From positions 1 to 47,072 of the forward strand of contig NZ_JAJFUC010000103.1 in NCBI RefSeq assembly GCF_021372645.1: a stretch of 47,072 nucleotides of DNA, written 5' to 3'. Source of the stretch: Clostridium sp. (lineage in GTDB: Bacteria > Bacillota > Clostridia > Clostridiales > Clostridiaceae). The notes under the pieces are model-generated. The model saw only the letters and a program-made list of their open reading frames with translations, was not told where the DNA came from and searched no databases. Position numbers and translations under genes: made by a program. Shown in pieces: positions 1 through 9,567 of the stretch (position 1 is the first letter of the stretch; each line of letters begins with the position of its first letter).

Positions 1-337
1 TTTATTTTGTGCGCCCTTTTTTAGCTAATCAAACCATTGGAATTGTATAAAAGCAACTTTTCCATCAATTAATGATGTTTTTGCAATTTCTAATCAATTT
101 TTATTCAGTTTTATAAATGAGTTTCGCAATTACCTATAATAAAACTATGTTTTTTATTATAATTTCAATATTAATGGAAAGATAGAGATAATTCAAACAT
201 TTGTGGGCAAGATATTAATTAATAATAAAAAATAAAGAAAAATAACTTTTGCAATATTTACAAATATATGAAATAATTATTGATATATCAACATGTAGTT
301 ATTAAAACTATGTGGAATTAAGTGGGAGGTTGAAAGA
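1..337. other. AT-rich intergenic region before trhA
   Basis: No gene is visible. A weak promoter-like pair lies upstream of trhA: TTGCAA at 249-254 and AATAAT at 272-277 with a 17-base spacer. A perfect 12-base palindrome, TTGATATATCAA, lies at 280-291 just downstream and could be an operator or chance in AT-rich DNA. A ribosome site (GGGAGG) precedes the gene. Confidence 0.3.
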
Positions 338-982
338 ATGGAGAAATATTTAAGAGAACCTATTAATGGATTAACTCATTTTATTGGTGCAGTATTATCA
401 CTATTTGCTTTAATTGCTATGCTAGTTAAAGCATATATAACAGAAAGTTCTGCAATAACATTTGGATCAGTACTGTTTTTTGGAGTAAGCATGATTTTAT
501 TATACAGTGCATCGGCAACATATCATTCAGTAAAAGCTAGTGATAAAGTAATAAAAATGCTAAAAAGATTAGATCACTCAATGATATTTATCTTAATTTT
601 AGGATCTTATGCTCCATTTTGCTTGGTGGCATTACACGGGAAGATAGGATTTAATTTATTCTTGGCAGTAACAATATGTGCAGTTTTAGGAATAGTCTTT
701 AAATTATGCTGGGTAACTTGCCCTAGATGGCTTAGCAGTACAATGTATATAGGAATTAGTTGGTTTGCAATAGTTGCAATATATCCAATGTCTCAATTTT
801 TGCCAGTATTAGGGTTAGTATGGTTGATTTTAGGTGGGGTAATGTATACAATAGGCGGAGTAATATACGCATTAAAATCAGATAAAAAAATATGGTTATT
901 TGGAAGACATGAGATATTTCATGTATTCACTATGCTAGGTACACTGTGCCATTTCATTTGTGTATTTGCATATATAATTTAA
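338..982 (+). CDS. trhA: TrhA / hemolysin III family membrane protein (PAQR superfamily)
   Basis: The 214-residue protein is almost entirely membrane-spanning, with about seven hydrophobic helices, the usual size for bacterial hemolysin III/TrhA proteins. It carries the family signature: H14 in the first helix, SATYH ending at H63, D79-H80, and HEIFH (H191, H195) near the C terminus, which form the PAQR metal site. The family is linked to membrane-fluidity homeostasis in some bacteria; the name hemolysin is historical and toxicity should not be assumed. The ATG has a good GGGAGG site about 9 bases upstream. The gene stands alone, with a terminator after it. Family assignment is firm; physiological role is inferred. 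Confidence 0.9.
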   Translation: MEKYLREPINGLTHFIGAVLSLFALIAMLVKAYITESSAITFGSVLFFGVSMILLYSASATYHSVKASDKVIKMLKRLDHSMIFILILGSYAPFCLVALHGKIGFNLFLAVTICAVLGIVFKLCWVTCPRWLSSTMYIGISWFAIVAIYPMSQFLPVLGLVWLILGGVMYTIGGVIYALKSDKKIWLFGRHEIFHVFTMLGTLCHFICVFAYII

Positions 983-1056
983 GGTCGAGATAAAATAAAG
1001 CTTAAGAAGTTAACATAAAAATTTTATATTTTGTTGATTTTAATCATCAAATAAAT

Positions 1057-1100
1057 AAAGGACTAAAGGATTAAATTTGTATCCTTTAGTCCTTTCTATC
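1057..1100 (+). terminator. Hairpin terminator after trhA
   Basis: A perfect 15-base-pair stem (AAAGGACTAAAGGAT at 1057-1071 with its complement at 1081-1095) encloses a 9-base loop. The downstream T-run is short (TTTCTAT). A smaller inverted repeat at 1031-1050 precedes it. Confidence 0.75.
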
Positions 1101-1267
1101 TAGCTTGTAAGGAATATCTTTAAGTTATTTTAAGATTAAGTCATTACTAGTGAAGGAAATTCAATATCCATTTATGTAAACTCATTAAAAAATATAGTTA
1201 TTTACAATGAATGTATTAAAAGGCTTCATTATAATCTAGGAAAATTTTAAGGAAAATATTTTCTGTC

Positions 1268-1296
1268 TTGATAAGATAAATTAGGTATAGTAAGAT
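1268..1296 (+). promoter_or_regulatory. Putative sigma-A promoter of proBA
   Basis: TTGATA (1268-1273) and TAAGAT (1291-1296) are separated by exactly 17 bases. They lie 41 bases upstream of proB. I see no T-box or other leader structure here. Confidence 0.5.
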
Positions 1297-1337
1297 AAAA
1301 TATAAGAAATAAAAATGACTTTTAAGGGGATGTAAAA

Positions 1338-2153
1338 ATGGGCTTTCGTCAAAGGTTAAAAGATGCAACTAGAATAGTTGTAAAAGTAGGATCATCAACA
1401 TTAACTTATAATAATGGAAATATTAATTTAAGCAGAATTGAAAAACTAACAAGGATTTTATCTGATATAGTTAATTCAGGTAAACAAGTTACTCTTGTAA
1501 CATCAGGTGCAATTGCTGTTGGTATCAATAAATTGAATTTAAAAGAAAAGCCCGAAAGTATAAGAGAAAAACAAGCAGTAGCATCAGTTGGACAATGTGA
1601 ATTGATGCATATATATAGTAAGTTTTTTGGAGAATATAGTCATATAGTAGGTCAAGTTCTACTTACAAGAGATGTAATAGAAGATGATCATATTAGGGAA
1701 AATGTATGCAATACATTTGAAACTTTATTAGAAAATAAAATAGTTCCAATAGTAAATGAAAATGATACAGTTTCTATAGATGAAATTGAAAACATAGTTA
1801 GGTTTGGAGACAATGACAATCTATCAGCAATAGTAGCATCATTAGTTAATGCAGATTTGTTAATAATATTATCTGATATAGATGGATTTTATGATTCAGA
1901 TCCAAGAAGTAATGATAGTGCAAAATTATTAAATGAAATTGAAGAAATAACTCCACAGCTAGAAGAATGTGCTGGAGGAGCCGGTTCAAACATAGGAACT
2001 GGTGGAATGATTACAAAATTAACAGCAGCTAAAACAACGACAAGTGCAGGGGTAGATATGGTTTTAGCTAATGGAAGTGAACCAAGTATAATACTAGATA
2101 TTTTATCAGGTGAAGAAATAGGAACTTTATTTGTATCATCTGTAAAAAAATAG
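1338..2153 (+). CDS. proB: Glutamate 5-kinase, short form without PUA domain
   Basis: ProB phosphorylates glutamate to gamma-glutamyl phosphate, the first step of proline synthesis. The amino-acid-kinase fold is evident: VVKVGSST near residues 14-21 binds ATP phosphates, VTSGAIAVG follows, and NENDTVS and FGDNDNLSA fit the substrate and nucleotide loops. At 271 residues it ends after the kinase domain and lacks the PUA domain of the roughly 367-residue E. coli enzyme; short forms are common in clostridia. The ATG has an AAGGGG site. proA starts 16 bases after the stop, so the two enzymes, which hand over a labile intermediate, are co-transcribed. Confidence 0.95.
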   Translation: MGFRQRLKDATRIVVKVGSSTLTYNNGNINLSRIEKLTRILSDIVNSGKQVTLVTSGAIAVGINKLNLKEKPESIREKQAVASVGQCELMHIYSKFFGEYSHIVGQVLLTRDVIEDDHIRENVCNTFETLLENKIVPIVNENDTVSIDEIENIVRFGDNDNLSAIVASLVNADLLIILSDIDGFYDSDPRSNDSAKLLNEIEEITPQLEECAGGAGSNIGTGGMITKLTAAKTTTSAGVDMVLANGSEPSIILDILSGEEIGTLFVSSVKK

Positions 2154-2169
2154 AAAAGGGGGCTAAAAG

Positions 2170-3432
2170 ATGAGTGAATTATTAGTAAAAAATTATTTAG
2201 CAGATATGGGACGAAACGCAAAAGAAGCGTCATATGAATTAGGTGCTGCATCAACAAAGGAAAAAGATGATGCATTAATTTTAATGGCTGAGGAACTAAT
2301 TAATTCGAAGAAAGAGATAATTAAAGCTAATGAAATAGATTTAGAGGTTTCTAAGTCAAAGGGCACATCAAAAGCTATGTTAGATAGATTAGCACTAAGT
2401 GATGAGAGAATTAAGGCAATGGCTGATGGGCTTAAAGAGTTAGTTAAACTTCAAGATCCAATTGGAGAAGTAATTTCAATGTGGCAAAGACCAAATGGAT
2501 TACAAATTGGTCAAAAAAGAGTTCCACTAGGTGTTATTGGGATAATTTATGAAGCGAGACCTAATGTAACTTGTGATGCAGCTGGGCTTTGTTTAAAGGC
2601 AGGAAATGCTACTATATTAAGAGGTGGTAGTGAAGCTATTAATTCTAATAAAGCTATAATTAAGGCTTTGACTAAGGGAATTGAAAGAGCTGGATTACCT
2701 AAAGCTTCAGTTCAATTTGTAGAAGATACAAGTAGAGATGTTGCGACTGAAATGATGAGATTAAACGAATATATAGATGTGCTTATTCCAAGAGGAGGAG
2801 CAGGATTAATTCAAGCAGTTCTTAAAAATGCTACTGTTCCAGTTATAGAAACAGGTATAGGGAATTGCCATATATATGTAGATGAAAGCTGTGATTTTGA
2901 AATGGCAAAAAATATTGCTGTTAATGCCAAAGTATCAAGACCATCTGTTTGTAATTCAGCTGAAAAGTTGCTAATAAATGAAAAAGTAGCTAAGGACTTT
3001 TTACCAATAGTTATTAAGGCTTTAAGAAAAAGTGGAGTTGCAGTTAAAGGTGATGAGGCATCACAAGCTATAATAAATGATATTGAAAAAGCTAACGAAG
3101 AGGATTGGGGAAAAGAATACTTAGATTATGTTATGGCTGTAAAAATAGTTAAAGATATAGATGAAGCAATTGCTCATATAAATAAATACGGAACACGACA
3201 TTCAGAAGCTATAATTACAGAAAGCTATAAAAATTCTCAAAAGTTCTTACAAAGAGTAGATGCAGCTGCTGTTTATGTGAATGCTTCAACAAGATTTACA
3301 GATGGTTCTGAATTTGGATTTGGAGCTGAGATAGGAATAAGCACTCAAAAACTACATGCTAGAGGACCGATGGGACTTAAGGAATTAACAGCAATAAAAT
3401 ATATTATTTATGGAAATGGGCAAACAAGATAA
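2170..3432 (+). CDS. proA: Gamma-glutamyl phosphate reductase
   Basis: ProA reduces gamma-glutamyl phosphate with NADPH to glutamate semialdehyde, the second proline-biosynthesis step. It is 420 residues, close to the usual 415-420. The aldehyde-dehydrogenase fold is clear: VIYEARPNVT near residues 124-133, GNATILRGGSEA for cofactor binding, and the catalytic cysteine C261 in SRPSVCNSAEKLL. C-terminal hallmarks are NASTRFTDG and GFGAEIGIST. The ATG follows a GGGGGCT site and lies 16 bases after proB. A strong terminator follows, so proBA appears to be a two-gene operon. Confidence 0.96.
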   Translation: MSELLVKNYLADMGRNAKEASYELGAASTKEKDDALILMAEELINSKKEIIKANEIDLEVSKSKGTSKAMLDRLALSDERIKAMADGLKELVKLQDPIGEVISMWQRPNGLQIGQKRVPLGVIGIIYEARPNVTCDAAGLCLKAGNATILRGGSEAINSNKAIIKALTKGIERAGLPKASVQFVEDTSRDVATEMMRLNEYIDVLIPRGGAGLIQAVLKNATVPVIETGIGNCHIYVDESCDFEMAKNIAVNAKVSRPSVCNSAEKLLINEKVAKDFLPIVIKALRKSGVAVKGDEASQAIINDIEKANEEDWGKEYLDYVMAVKIVKDIDEAIAHINKYGTRHSEAIITESYKNSQKFLQRVDAAAVYVNASTRFTDGSEFGFGAEIGISTQKLHARGPMGLKELTAIKYIIYGNGQTR

Positions 3433-3446
3433 TAGGTAAAAATAAG

Positions 3447-3484
3447 AGAATTGTTTTAAATTTAATTTTAAAGCAGTTCTTTTA
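3447..3484 (+). terminator. Terminator of proBA
   Basis: A 14-base-pair stem with two G-T pairs (3447-3460 with 3467-3480) surrounds a 6-base loop and runs into TTTT. It begins 15 bases after the proA stop. Confidence 0.75.
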
Positions 3485-3535
3485 AATATACAAGAATGTG
3501 TTGTGCAAGTAAAAAGTAAAGGAAGAATAGAATAA

Positions 3536-3625
3536 ATGAATAAATGGAAGATTAAAAAGTTTGATGAATTAGATTTAAAGCAATTAAGCATGATTTGGTT
3601 GCTTCTGGAACAACAGGAAAGATAA
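3536..3625 (+). pseudogene. Possible ElaA-type acetyltransferase N-terminal remnant / short upstream ORF
   Basis: A 29-codon reading frame with its own AAAGGAAG ribosome site ends two bases before the ATG of the dehydrogenase gene. Its first 17 residues (WKIKKFDELDLKQL region) resemble from memory the start of ElaA-type GNAT acetyltransferases, but the similarity then stops. It may be the 5' end of a deleted gene whose ribosome site is retained, or an upstream ORF coupled to the next gene. The match is short and was not checked by any search. Confidence 0.35.
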
Positions 3626-3627
3626 GA

Positions 3628-4407
3628 ATGAATATTTTAAATAGATATACATTAATAACTGGTGGCACAGAAGGAATTGGTCTAGAATTAGCAAAACTTT
3701 TTGCTACTGACAAACATAATTTAATTATAGTAGCTAGAAATCAAGATAAGCTAGACGATATTAAAATTAAATTTGAAAAAGAATATAAAGTAATTGTAGA
3801 AATAATTCAGATTGACTTATGTGTGGATAAATCCTGTGAAAAAATAATAAAAGTTGTGGAAGAAAAAAATTTAATTGTGGATAATTTAATAAATAATGCT
3901 GGTATTGGGAGCTTTGGATTTTTTGGTGAATCAGAAGATGGATTTGAGGAGAGACTAATAAATATAAATATCATTGCATTGACTACTCTTACAAAGTATT
4001 TTTTAAAGGATATGATTAAAAAGGGTGAGGGTGGAATTTTAAATGTAGCATCAACAGCCGCTTTTATTGGGGGGCCTAAAATGTCTATGTATTATTCTAG
4101 CAAAGCATATGTTCTATCATTAACAGAAGCACTTCATGATGAAGTAAAAAACTTAGGAATAAGGGTAAGTTGTCTTTGCCCAGGGCCAGTGAAAACATCA
4201 TTTCAAGAAAAAGCAGGAATAGATAAATCAGAAAAGTCAAAAAAATATTTGATGGATGCTAGTAAGGTTGCAGAAGAAGCTTATTTAGGGTTCTTAAAGG
4301 GAAAAACAATAGTTATTCCAGGTTATAAAAATAAATTACTAACTTTAGGGAATAAATTAATACCAAGGGCATGGAGTAGAAAAATAATATTAAAAAGCAA
4401 TAGTTAA
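3628..4407 (+). CDS. Short-chain dehydrogenase/reductase (SDR), DltE-like
   Basis: This is a 259-residue classical SDR. ITGGTEGIGLELA near the N terminus is the TGxxxGxG cofactor loop, NLINNAGIG follows, and the catalytic residues are S142 (NVAS), Y155 and K159 (YYSSK). PGPV after the active site is also typical. The substrate cannot be read from sequence; similar proteins are annotated as NAD(P)-dependent oxidoreductases or DltE-like. I chose the ATG at 3628 because it has an AGGAAAG site; an in-frame TTG at 3595 has none. The gene stands alone, behind a short upstream reading frame. Confidence 0.85.
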   Translation: MNILNRYTLITGGTEGIGLELAKLFATDKHNLIIVARNQDKLDDIKIKFEKEYKVIVEIIQIDLCVDKSCEKIIKVVEEKNLIVDNLINNAGIGSFGFFGESEDGFEERLININIIALTTLTKYFLKDMIKKGEGGILNVASTAAFIGGPKMSMYYSSKAYVLSLTEALHDEVKNLGIRVSCLCPGPVKTSFQEKAGIDKSEKSKKYLMDASKVAEEAYLGFLKGKTIVIPGYKNKLLTLGNKLIPRAWSRKIILKSNS

Positions 4408-4631
4408 TATAAGCTTAAAACAATTAGATGAATAAAGATGCATATAAAGTGAATTTTTATGCTTTATGTAATTGTAATTATGTGATAATATTAATATGTG
4501 GAATGAATATTTAAAATAAATATTTAGAATAATATTAAATAGTAAACTATCCTTAAATTAGCTTGACATAGTATGCTCAATCAACTAAAATAGTTGGAAA
4601 GAGAAAATTTTAAAAGTTAAGGTACACTTTA

Positions 4632-4660
4632 ACTTGGTCCTGTGAGGCCAAAAAGGGAGC
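4632..4660 (+). promoter_or_regulatory. PyrR-binding RNA hairpin
   Basis: TTGG-T-CC-TGTGA-GG-CCAA folds into a short stem with a bulged T, followed by AAAAAGGGAG. This fits the known PyrR anti-antiterminator consensus, in which a TCC-GnGAGG-CC loop is followed by an AAGG element. It stands about 80 bases before a terminator, the usual spacing in pyr attenuators. Confidence 0.75.
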
Positions 4661-4737
4661 ATAACTATGATATTTGGAAGCAGAGTGAAAAATTTCATAG
4701 CTTATTTTTGAAATCAATATTTGTAAGGTATATCACA

Positions 4738-4790
4738 GGATAGTGAAGAGCACAGTTTTACTGTAGTCTCTTTGTTATCCTTTTGTTTTA
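4738..4790 (+). terminator. Attenuator terminator before carA
   Basis: Three stacked stems pair across the hairpin: GGATAG with TTATCC, AGAG with CTCT, and ACAGT with ACTGT. Internal loops separate them and TTTTGTTTT follows. It ends 60 bases before the carA start, so it can only act by attenuation. Confidence 0.75.
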
Positions 4791-4850
4791 TATAAACAAA
4801 GATTCATAAGGTGTAGTTTTAGCAAAAATATATTTGTAGGAGGCTTGAGC

Positions 4851-5900
4851 ATGAAAGCAAAGCTTATATTAGAAAATGGTATGGTTTTTGAAGGTAAAGC
4901 TTTTGGATACCTAAAAGAAAGCGTTGGAGAAGTAGTATTTACAACTGGTATGACAGGTTATCAAGAGGTGCTTACTGACCCATCTTATTACGGACAAATA
5001 GTAACTATGACTTATCCTTTAATAGGCAATTATGGAATTAATATTGAAGATATGGAATCAGACTCAATAAAGGTAAGTGGTTTTATTGTAAGAGAAAAAT
5101 GTAATTTACCAAGTAACTTTAGATGTGAATTAGAACTAGAAGATTTCTTAAAGCAAGGAAGAGTTATTGGATTAGAAGGAATAGATACAAGAGCATTAAC
5201 TAAAGTTCTAAGGAACAGCGGCACAATGAGAGGAATCATTACACTCGAAGATGTTGATGATGAATATGTTAATGAAAAAGTAGCAGGATTCTCAACAAAG
5301 GAAGCAGTAAAGACTGTTACTACTAAGGAGTCTTATACAATAGAAGGAACAGGCAAACATATAGCCATTATGGATTTTGGTATAAAGACTAATATCATCA
5401 GAAACTTTAAGAAGAGAAATTGCAAATTAACTGTGTTCCCAGCTACTGCTACAGCAGAAGAAGTCTTAAGTGTTAACCCAGACTTAGTATTCTTATCTAA
5501 TGGACCTGGAGATCCAGAAGATTTAGATTTTGCTATAGAGAATATAAAAAAATTAGTTGGCAAGAAACCAATAACAGGTATTTGCTTAGGACATCAATTA
5601 TTAGGATTAGCCTTAGGTGGAAAAACTACTAAGTTAAAATTTGGACATAGGGGATGTAATCATCCTGTTAAAGATCTAGAAGCTAATATTGTACATATAA
5701 CTTCTCAAAATCATGGTTATGTAGTAGAGAAATTACCAGATGATATGGAGGTTACTCATGTAAATATAAATGATGGAACTGTAGAAGGAATGAAGCATAA
5801 GATTTTACCAATATATTCAGTTCAATTCCATCCAGAAGCATCAGCAGGTCCAAAGGACAGTGAATACATATTTGATAAATTTTTAGAATATGCACTATAG
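4851..5900 (+). CDS. carA: Carbamoyl-phosphate synthase small (glutaminase) subunit
   Basis: CarA hydrolyses glutamine and passes ammonia to CarB for carbamoyl phosphate, the precursor of pyrimidines and arginine. The N-terminal half has the CPSase small-chain domain ([14 protein letters not shown]). The C-terminal half is a class I glutamine amidotransferase: FLSNGPGDP, the nucleophile C245 in GICLGHQ, and H327/E329 in FHPEAS. At 349 residues it is normal length. The ATG at 4851 has AGGAGG seven bases upstream; a TTG two codons earlier is in frame but too close to that site. carB follows 14 bases after the stop. A PyrR-type attenuator precedes it. Confidence 0.96.
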   Translation: MKAKLILENGMVFEGKAFGYLKESVGEVVFTTGMTGYQEVLTDPSYYGQIVTMTYPLIGNYGINIEDMESDSIKVSGFIVREKCNLPSNFRCELELEDFLKQGRVIGLEGIDTRALTKVLRNSGTMRGIITLEDVDDEYVNEKVAGFSTKEAVKTVTTKESYTIEGTGKHIAIMDFGIKTNIIRNFKKRNCKLTVFPATATAEEVLSVNPDLVFLSNGPGDPEDLDFAIENIKKLVGKKPITGICLGHQLLGLALGGKTTKLKFGHRGCNHPVKDLEANIVHITSQNHGYVVEKLPDDMEVTHVNINDGTVEGMKHKILPIYSVQFHPEASAGPKDSEYIFDKFLEYAL

Positions 5901-5914
5901 GAGGTTATGGGAAA

Positions 5915-8900
5915 ATGCCATTAAATAAAGATATAAAAAAGGTTTTAGTTATAGGATCAGGCCCAATAGTTATAGGTCAAGCAGCTGAGTTTGATTATTC
6001 AGGAACTCAAGCTTGTGAAGCATTGAAATCAGAAGGTATAGAAGTTGTACTTGTAAACTCAAATCCTGCAACAATAATGACCGATAAAGAAGTTGCAGAT
6101 AAGGTTTATTTAGAGCCATTAACAGTAGAATTTGTTGAAAAAGTTATTGCCAAGGAAAGACCAGATAGCTTACTTGCAGGAATGGGTGGTCAAACAGGAC
6201 TTAACCTTGCTGTGGAATTACATGATGCTGGTATTTTAGAAAAATATAATGTAAAAGTAATAGGAACCTCTATTGCATCTATCAAAGAAGGTGAAGATAG
6301 AGAATTATTTAGAAATATGATGAATAAAATTGGAGAACCAGTTATAAAGAGTGAAATAGTAACTGATTTAGAATCAGGGTTAAATTTTGCAAATAAAATT
6401 GGATATCCAGTTATAGTTAGACCCGCTTATACGTTAGGTGGATCTGGTGGTGGTATTGCTAATGATGAAGAAGAACTTGAAACTATATTAAAATTAGGGC
6501 TTCAATTAAGTACAATAAATCAGGTTTTACTTGAAAAGAGTGTTAAAGGTTGGAAAGAAGTAGAGTACGAAGTAATGAGGGACTCTTATGGAAACTGTAT
6601 TACTGTATGTAACATGGAAAATATAGACCCTGTTGGTATACATACTGGTGATAGTATAGTTGTTGCACCATCACAAACACTTTCAGATAAAGAATATCAA
6701 ATGCTAAGAACAGCATCAATAAATATAATAAATGCAGTTAAAATTGAAGGCGGATGTAATGTACAATTTTCATTAAATCCAAATACTTTTGAATATGCAG
6801 TTATAGAAATCAACCCTAGGGTTTCAAGAAGTTCAGCTTTAGCATCAAAAGCAACAGGATATCCTATTGCTAAACTTGGTGCAAAGATTGCTCTTGGATA
6901 TGGATTAGATGAAATAAAAAATGCTGTAACTCAAAAGACTTATGCATGTTTTGAGCCAACACTTGATTATGTTGTAGTTAAAATACCAAAATGGCCATTT
7001 GATAAATTCTTTGGTGCAGATAGACAATTAGGAACAAAGATGATGGCTACTGGAGAAATTATGGCTATAGGAGCTAATTTTGAGCAAGCGTTTTTAAAGG
7101 GTATTAGAAGTTTAGAAATAGGAAAGTATTCTTTAGATCATAAGAAATTTAAAGAACATAGCATTGCAGAGTTAAAAGATATAGTAATGAAACCAGATGA
7201 TGAAAGAATCTTCGCATTATCTGAAATGATAAGAAGAGACTACATGATAGAGAAAATAAATAAAATTACAGGAATCGATATGTTTTTCTTAGAAAAAATT
7301 AAATGGATAGTTGAAGAAGAACAAAGATTAAAATTAAGCAAAATAGAAGATCTAGATAAAGAGTGGTTATACTACTTAAAGAAAAAAGGATTTTCTGATA
7401 AAGCTATAGCTGATATGTTAAAAGTTAGTCCAGATGATGTATATAGATTAAGAGACATATGGAATATAAGACCTTCATATAAGATGGTTGATACTTGTGG
7501 AGGAGAATTTGAAGCATTATCACCTTACTACTACTCAACTTATGAACAATATGATGAAGTTGAAGTATCAGACAAGAAAAAGGTTATAGTTATAGGATCT
7601 GGTCCTATAAGAATAGGTCAAGGAATTGAATTTGACTATGCTTCAGTGCATTGTGTAAAAGCATTAAAGAAGCTTGGAATTGAAACCATAATAGTTAATA
7701 ATAATCCAGAAACTGTAAGTACAGACTTTGACGTATCAGATAAATTATACTTTGAGCCACTAACTGAAGAAGATGTTTTAAATATAATTGAAAAGGAAAA
7801 GCCAGATGGTGTAATACTTCAATTTGGAGGTCAAACAGCTATTAAGCTTGCAAATTTCTTGAAGGAACAAAAAATTGTAACACTTGGTACTACAGCAGAT
7901 CAAATAGATTTGGCTGAAGATAGAGAAAAGTTTGATGCATTATTAGAAAAATTAGGAATATCAAGACCAAAGGGTAAAGGAATATGGTCTGTAGAAGAAG
8001 GATTAGAAGAAGCTAGAAAATTAAGATTTCCAGTACTTGTTAGACCTTCATATGTAATTGGTGGCCAAGGAATGGAAATAACTCATGATGAAGAAGAATT
8101 AACATTCTATTTAACTAATGCCTTTGCCAAAGATAATAAAAATCCCATTCTTATAGATAAATACTTAATGGGCAGAGAGATAGAAGTCGATGCAATTTCA
8201 GACGGAGAAAATATATTAATCCCAGGAATTATGGAACACTTAGAAAGAGCTGGAGTTCATTCAGGTGATAGTGTAACAATGTATCCTAGTCAAAATATTT
8301 CTGATAAAATAAAAGCTGATGTATTAGAATATACTAGAAAATTAGCTTTAGCAATTGGAATAAAGGGAATGATAAATATCCAATTCATAGAATTTGAAGG
8401 GCAATTATATGTAATTGAAGTTAATCCAAGAGCATCAAGAACAGTGCCTTATATAAGTAAGGTAAGTAATGTTCCAATAGTAGATTTAGCTACACAAGTA
8501 ATGCTTGGAGCTAAATTAACAGACTTAGGGTATGGAGTAGATGTATATAAGGAACCTAAATTAGTTTCAGTTAAAGTTCCGGTGTTCTCAACTCAAAAAT
8601 TGCCTAATGTTGAAGTATGCTTAGGACCTGAAATGAGATCTACAGGGGAAGTTTTAGGGGTAGGTAGAAATCTAAAGGAAGCTCTTTATAAGGGATTTGT
8701 TGGAGCTAATATGTATCCATCAAAAGAAAAAGGAAAAATACTTGCAACAATAAACAAACATGATAAGGCCGAATTTTTACCTATAGCAAAAGACCTTGCA
8801 GCAGTTGGATATAAATTTATAGCAACTACAGGAACTGCCGCACTATTAAGAGACTCAGATATAGAAGTAGAAGAAATTAGAAAAATTGATGAAGAGGAAC

Positions 8901-9127
8901 CAAATATCTTAGATATAGTTAAAAATAGAGAAGTTGATTTAGTTGTAAATACACCAACTAAGGGAAATGATTCAAAGAGGGATGGGTTCTTAATAAGAAG
9001 AGCTGCAGTTGAACGAAATGTAGGTGTAATTACTGCATTAGATACATTAAGAGCAATAGCTGATGTAGAACTTGAAAAGCTTGATGAGAATAAGAATTTA
9101 GAAGTATTTGATATAGCTGCAGAATAA
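5915..9127 (+). CDS. carB: Carbamoyl-phosphate synthase large subunit
   Basis: CarB makes carbamoyl phosphate from bicarbonate, ammonia and two ATP. It is 1070 residues, full length. Two homologous ATP-grasp halves are visible: [19 protein letters not shown] at about 13-31 and [19 protein letters not shown] at about 557-575. Each half has its carboxylate metal site ([12 protein letters not shown] and [12 protein letters not shown]). The last 130 residues form the MGS-like allosteric domain, where UMP and ornithine bind in known enzymes. It is coupled to carA (GGAGG site overlapping the carA stop) and is followed by a strong terminator. Confidence 0.97.
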   Translation: MPLNKDIKKVLVIGSGPIVIGQAAEFDYSGTQACEALKSEGIEVVLVNSNPATIMTDKEVADKVYLEPLTVEFVEKVIAKERPDSLLAGMGGQTGLNLAVELHDAGILEKYNVKVIGTSIASIKEGEDRELFRNMMNKIGEPVIKSEIVTDLESGLNFANKIGYPVIVRPAYTLGGSGGGIANDEEELETILKLGLQLSTINQVLLEKSVKGWKEVEYEVMRDSYGNCITVCNMENIDPVGIHTGDSIVVAPSQTLSDKEYQMLRTASINIINAVKIEGGCNVQFSLNPNTFEYAVIEINPRVSRSSALASKATGYPIAKLGAKIALGYGLDEIKNAVTQKTYACFEPTLDYVVVKIPKWPFDKFFGADRQLGTKMMATGEIMAIGANFEQAFLKGIRSLEIGKYSLDHKKFKEHSIAELKDIVMKPDDERIFALSEMIRRDYMIEKINKITGIDMFFLEKIKWIVEEEQRLKLSKIEDLDKEWLYYLKKKGFSDKAIADMLKVSPDDVYRLRDIWNIRPSYKMVDTCGGEFEALSPYYYSTYEQYDEVEVSDKKKVIVIGSGPIRIGQGIEFDYASVHCVKALKKLGIETIIVNNNPETVSTDFDVSDKLYFEPLTEEDVLNIIEKEKPDGVILQFGGQTAIKLANFLKEQKIVTLGTTADQIDLAEDREKFDALLEKLGISRPKGKGIWSVEEGLEEARKLRFPVLVRPSYVIGGQGMEITHDEEELTFYLTNAFAKDNKNPILIDKYLMGREIEVDAISDGENILIPGIMEHLERAGVHSGDSVTMYPSQNISDKIKADVLEYTRKLALAIGIKGMINIQFIEFEGQLYVIEVNPRASRTVPYISKVSNVPIVDLATQVMLGAKLTDLGYGVDVYKEPKLVSVKVPVFSTQKLPNVEVCLGPEMRSTGEVLGVGRNLKEALYKGFVGANMYPSKEKGKILATINKHDKAEFLPIAKDLAAVGYKFIATTGTAALLRDSDIEVEEIRKIDEEEPNILDIVKNREVDLVVNTPTKGNDSKRDGFLIRRAAVERNVGVITALDTLRAIADVELEKLDENKNLEVFDIAAE

Positions 9128-9167
9128 AAACAGTCATAAAAATTAAAATAGAATAGATATTATAGAT

Positions 9168-9222
9168 ATTTATGAGGCCACTGAAGAAAATATTATTTTT
9201 TTCAGTGGCTTCATAAATTTAT
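9168..9222 (+). terminator. Terminator of carAB
   Basis: ATTTATGA-GGCCACTGAA (9168-9185) pairs with its complement at 9201-9218, giving an 18-base-pair stem with one mismatch. A T-rich loop lies between the arms. No T-run follows on the plus strand beyond ATTTATAT, but the stem is very stable. Confidence 0.75.
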
Positions 9223-9310
9223 ATAAAATAAATTGCATAGTAGTAACAATCGAACTAGTGTTATGTAAAATGCAATTGTTGAACATATGTTTGTTGGGGA
9301 GAGGTGTATT

Positions 9311-9519
9311 ATGAAGGAAATAGGAAATTTTTTTGTGAAATTAAATTGTAAGAATATAGATAATATTAGAAGTCCGATAATAGATAGACAAGAAAATCAT
9401 ATGAATCAACAAGAAAATGAAAGTATAACAAAGATGGTTAGACTTTAGTATTTAGAGCTAGAAGTTTTAAAGAAGCCGAATATATTGACAATATTAACCC
9501 ATTTATGAATAAAAAGTAA
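9311..9519 (+). pseudogene. Small frameshifted gene, unknown function
   Basis: An ATG at 9311 behind a GGGAGAGG-type site opens 45 codons, ending at TAG 9446-9448. In the -1 frame, codons from 9448 to a TAA at 9517-9519 continue in a protein-like way (VFRARSFKEAEYIDNINPF). A single-base change near 9443-9448 would join them into a protein of about 69 residues rich in Asn, Ile and Gln. I do not recognise the family. It could be a true frameshift mutation, a sequencing error, or simply a 45-residue protein with coincidental downstream frame. It fills most of the 440-base gap between carB and the HD-GYP gene. Confidence 0.4.
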
Positions 9520-9567
9520 AGAATAAACTAAAATAAAAAAAGCTACATTAAAAATTAATAGCTTATT

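Larger units (their letters stand above)
4408..4850 (+). promoter_or_regulatory. carAB leader region with PyrR-type attenuator
   Basis: This 443-base gap holds the control region of carAB. About 4408-4600 shows nothing I can name. The leader contains a PyrR-binding-type hairpin at 4632-4660 and a terminator hairpin at 4738-4790, listed separately. The arrangement predicts that uridine nucleotides, through PyrR, cause early termination before carA. No pyrR gene is in the window. Confidence 0.7.

Noticed and set aside
9440-9450. Programmed frameshift in the small gene
   Set aside because: There is no slippery heptamer or RF2-type site; CTT TAG in the +1 frame meets another stop at once. A mutation or error is simpler.
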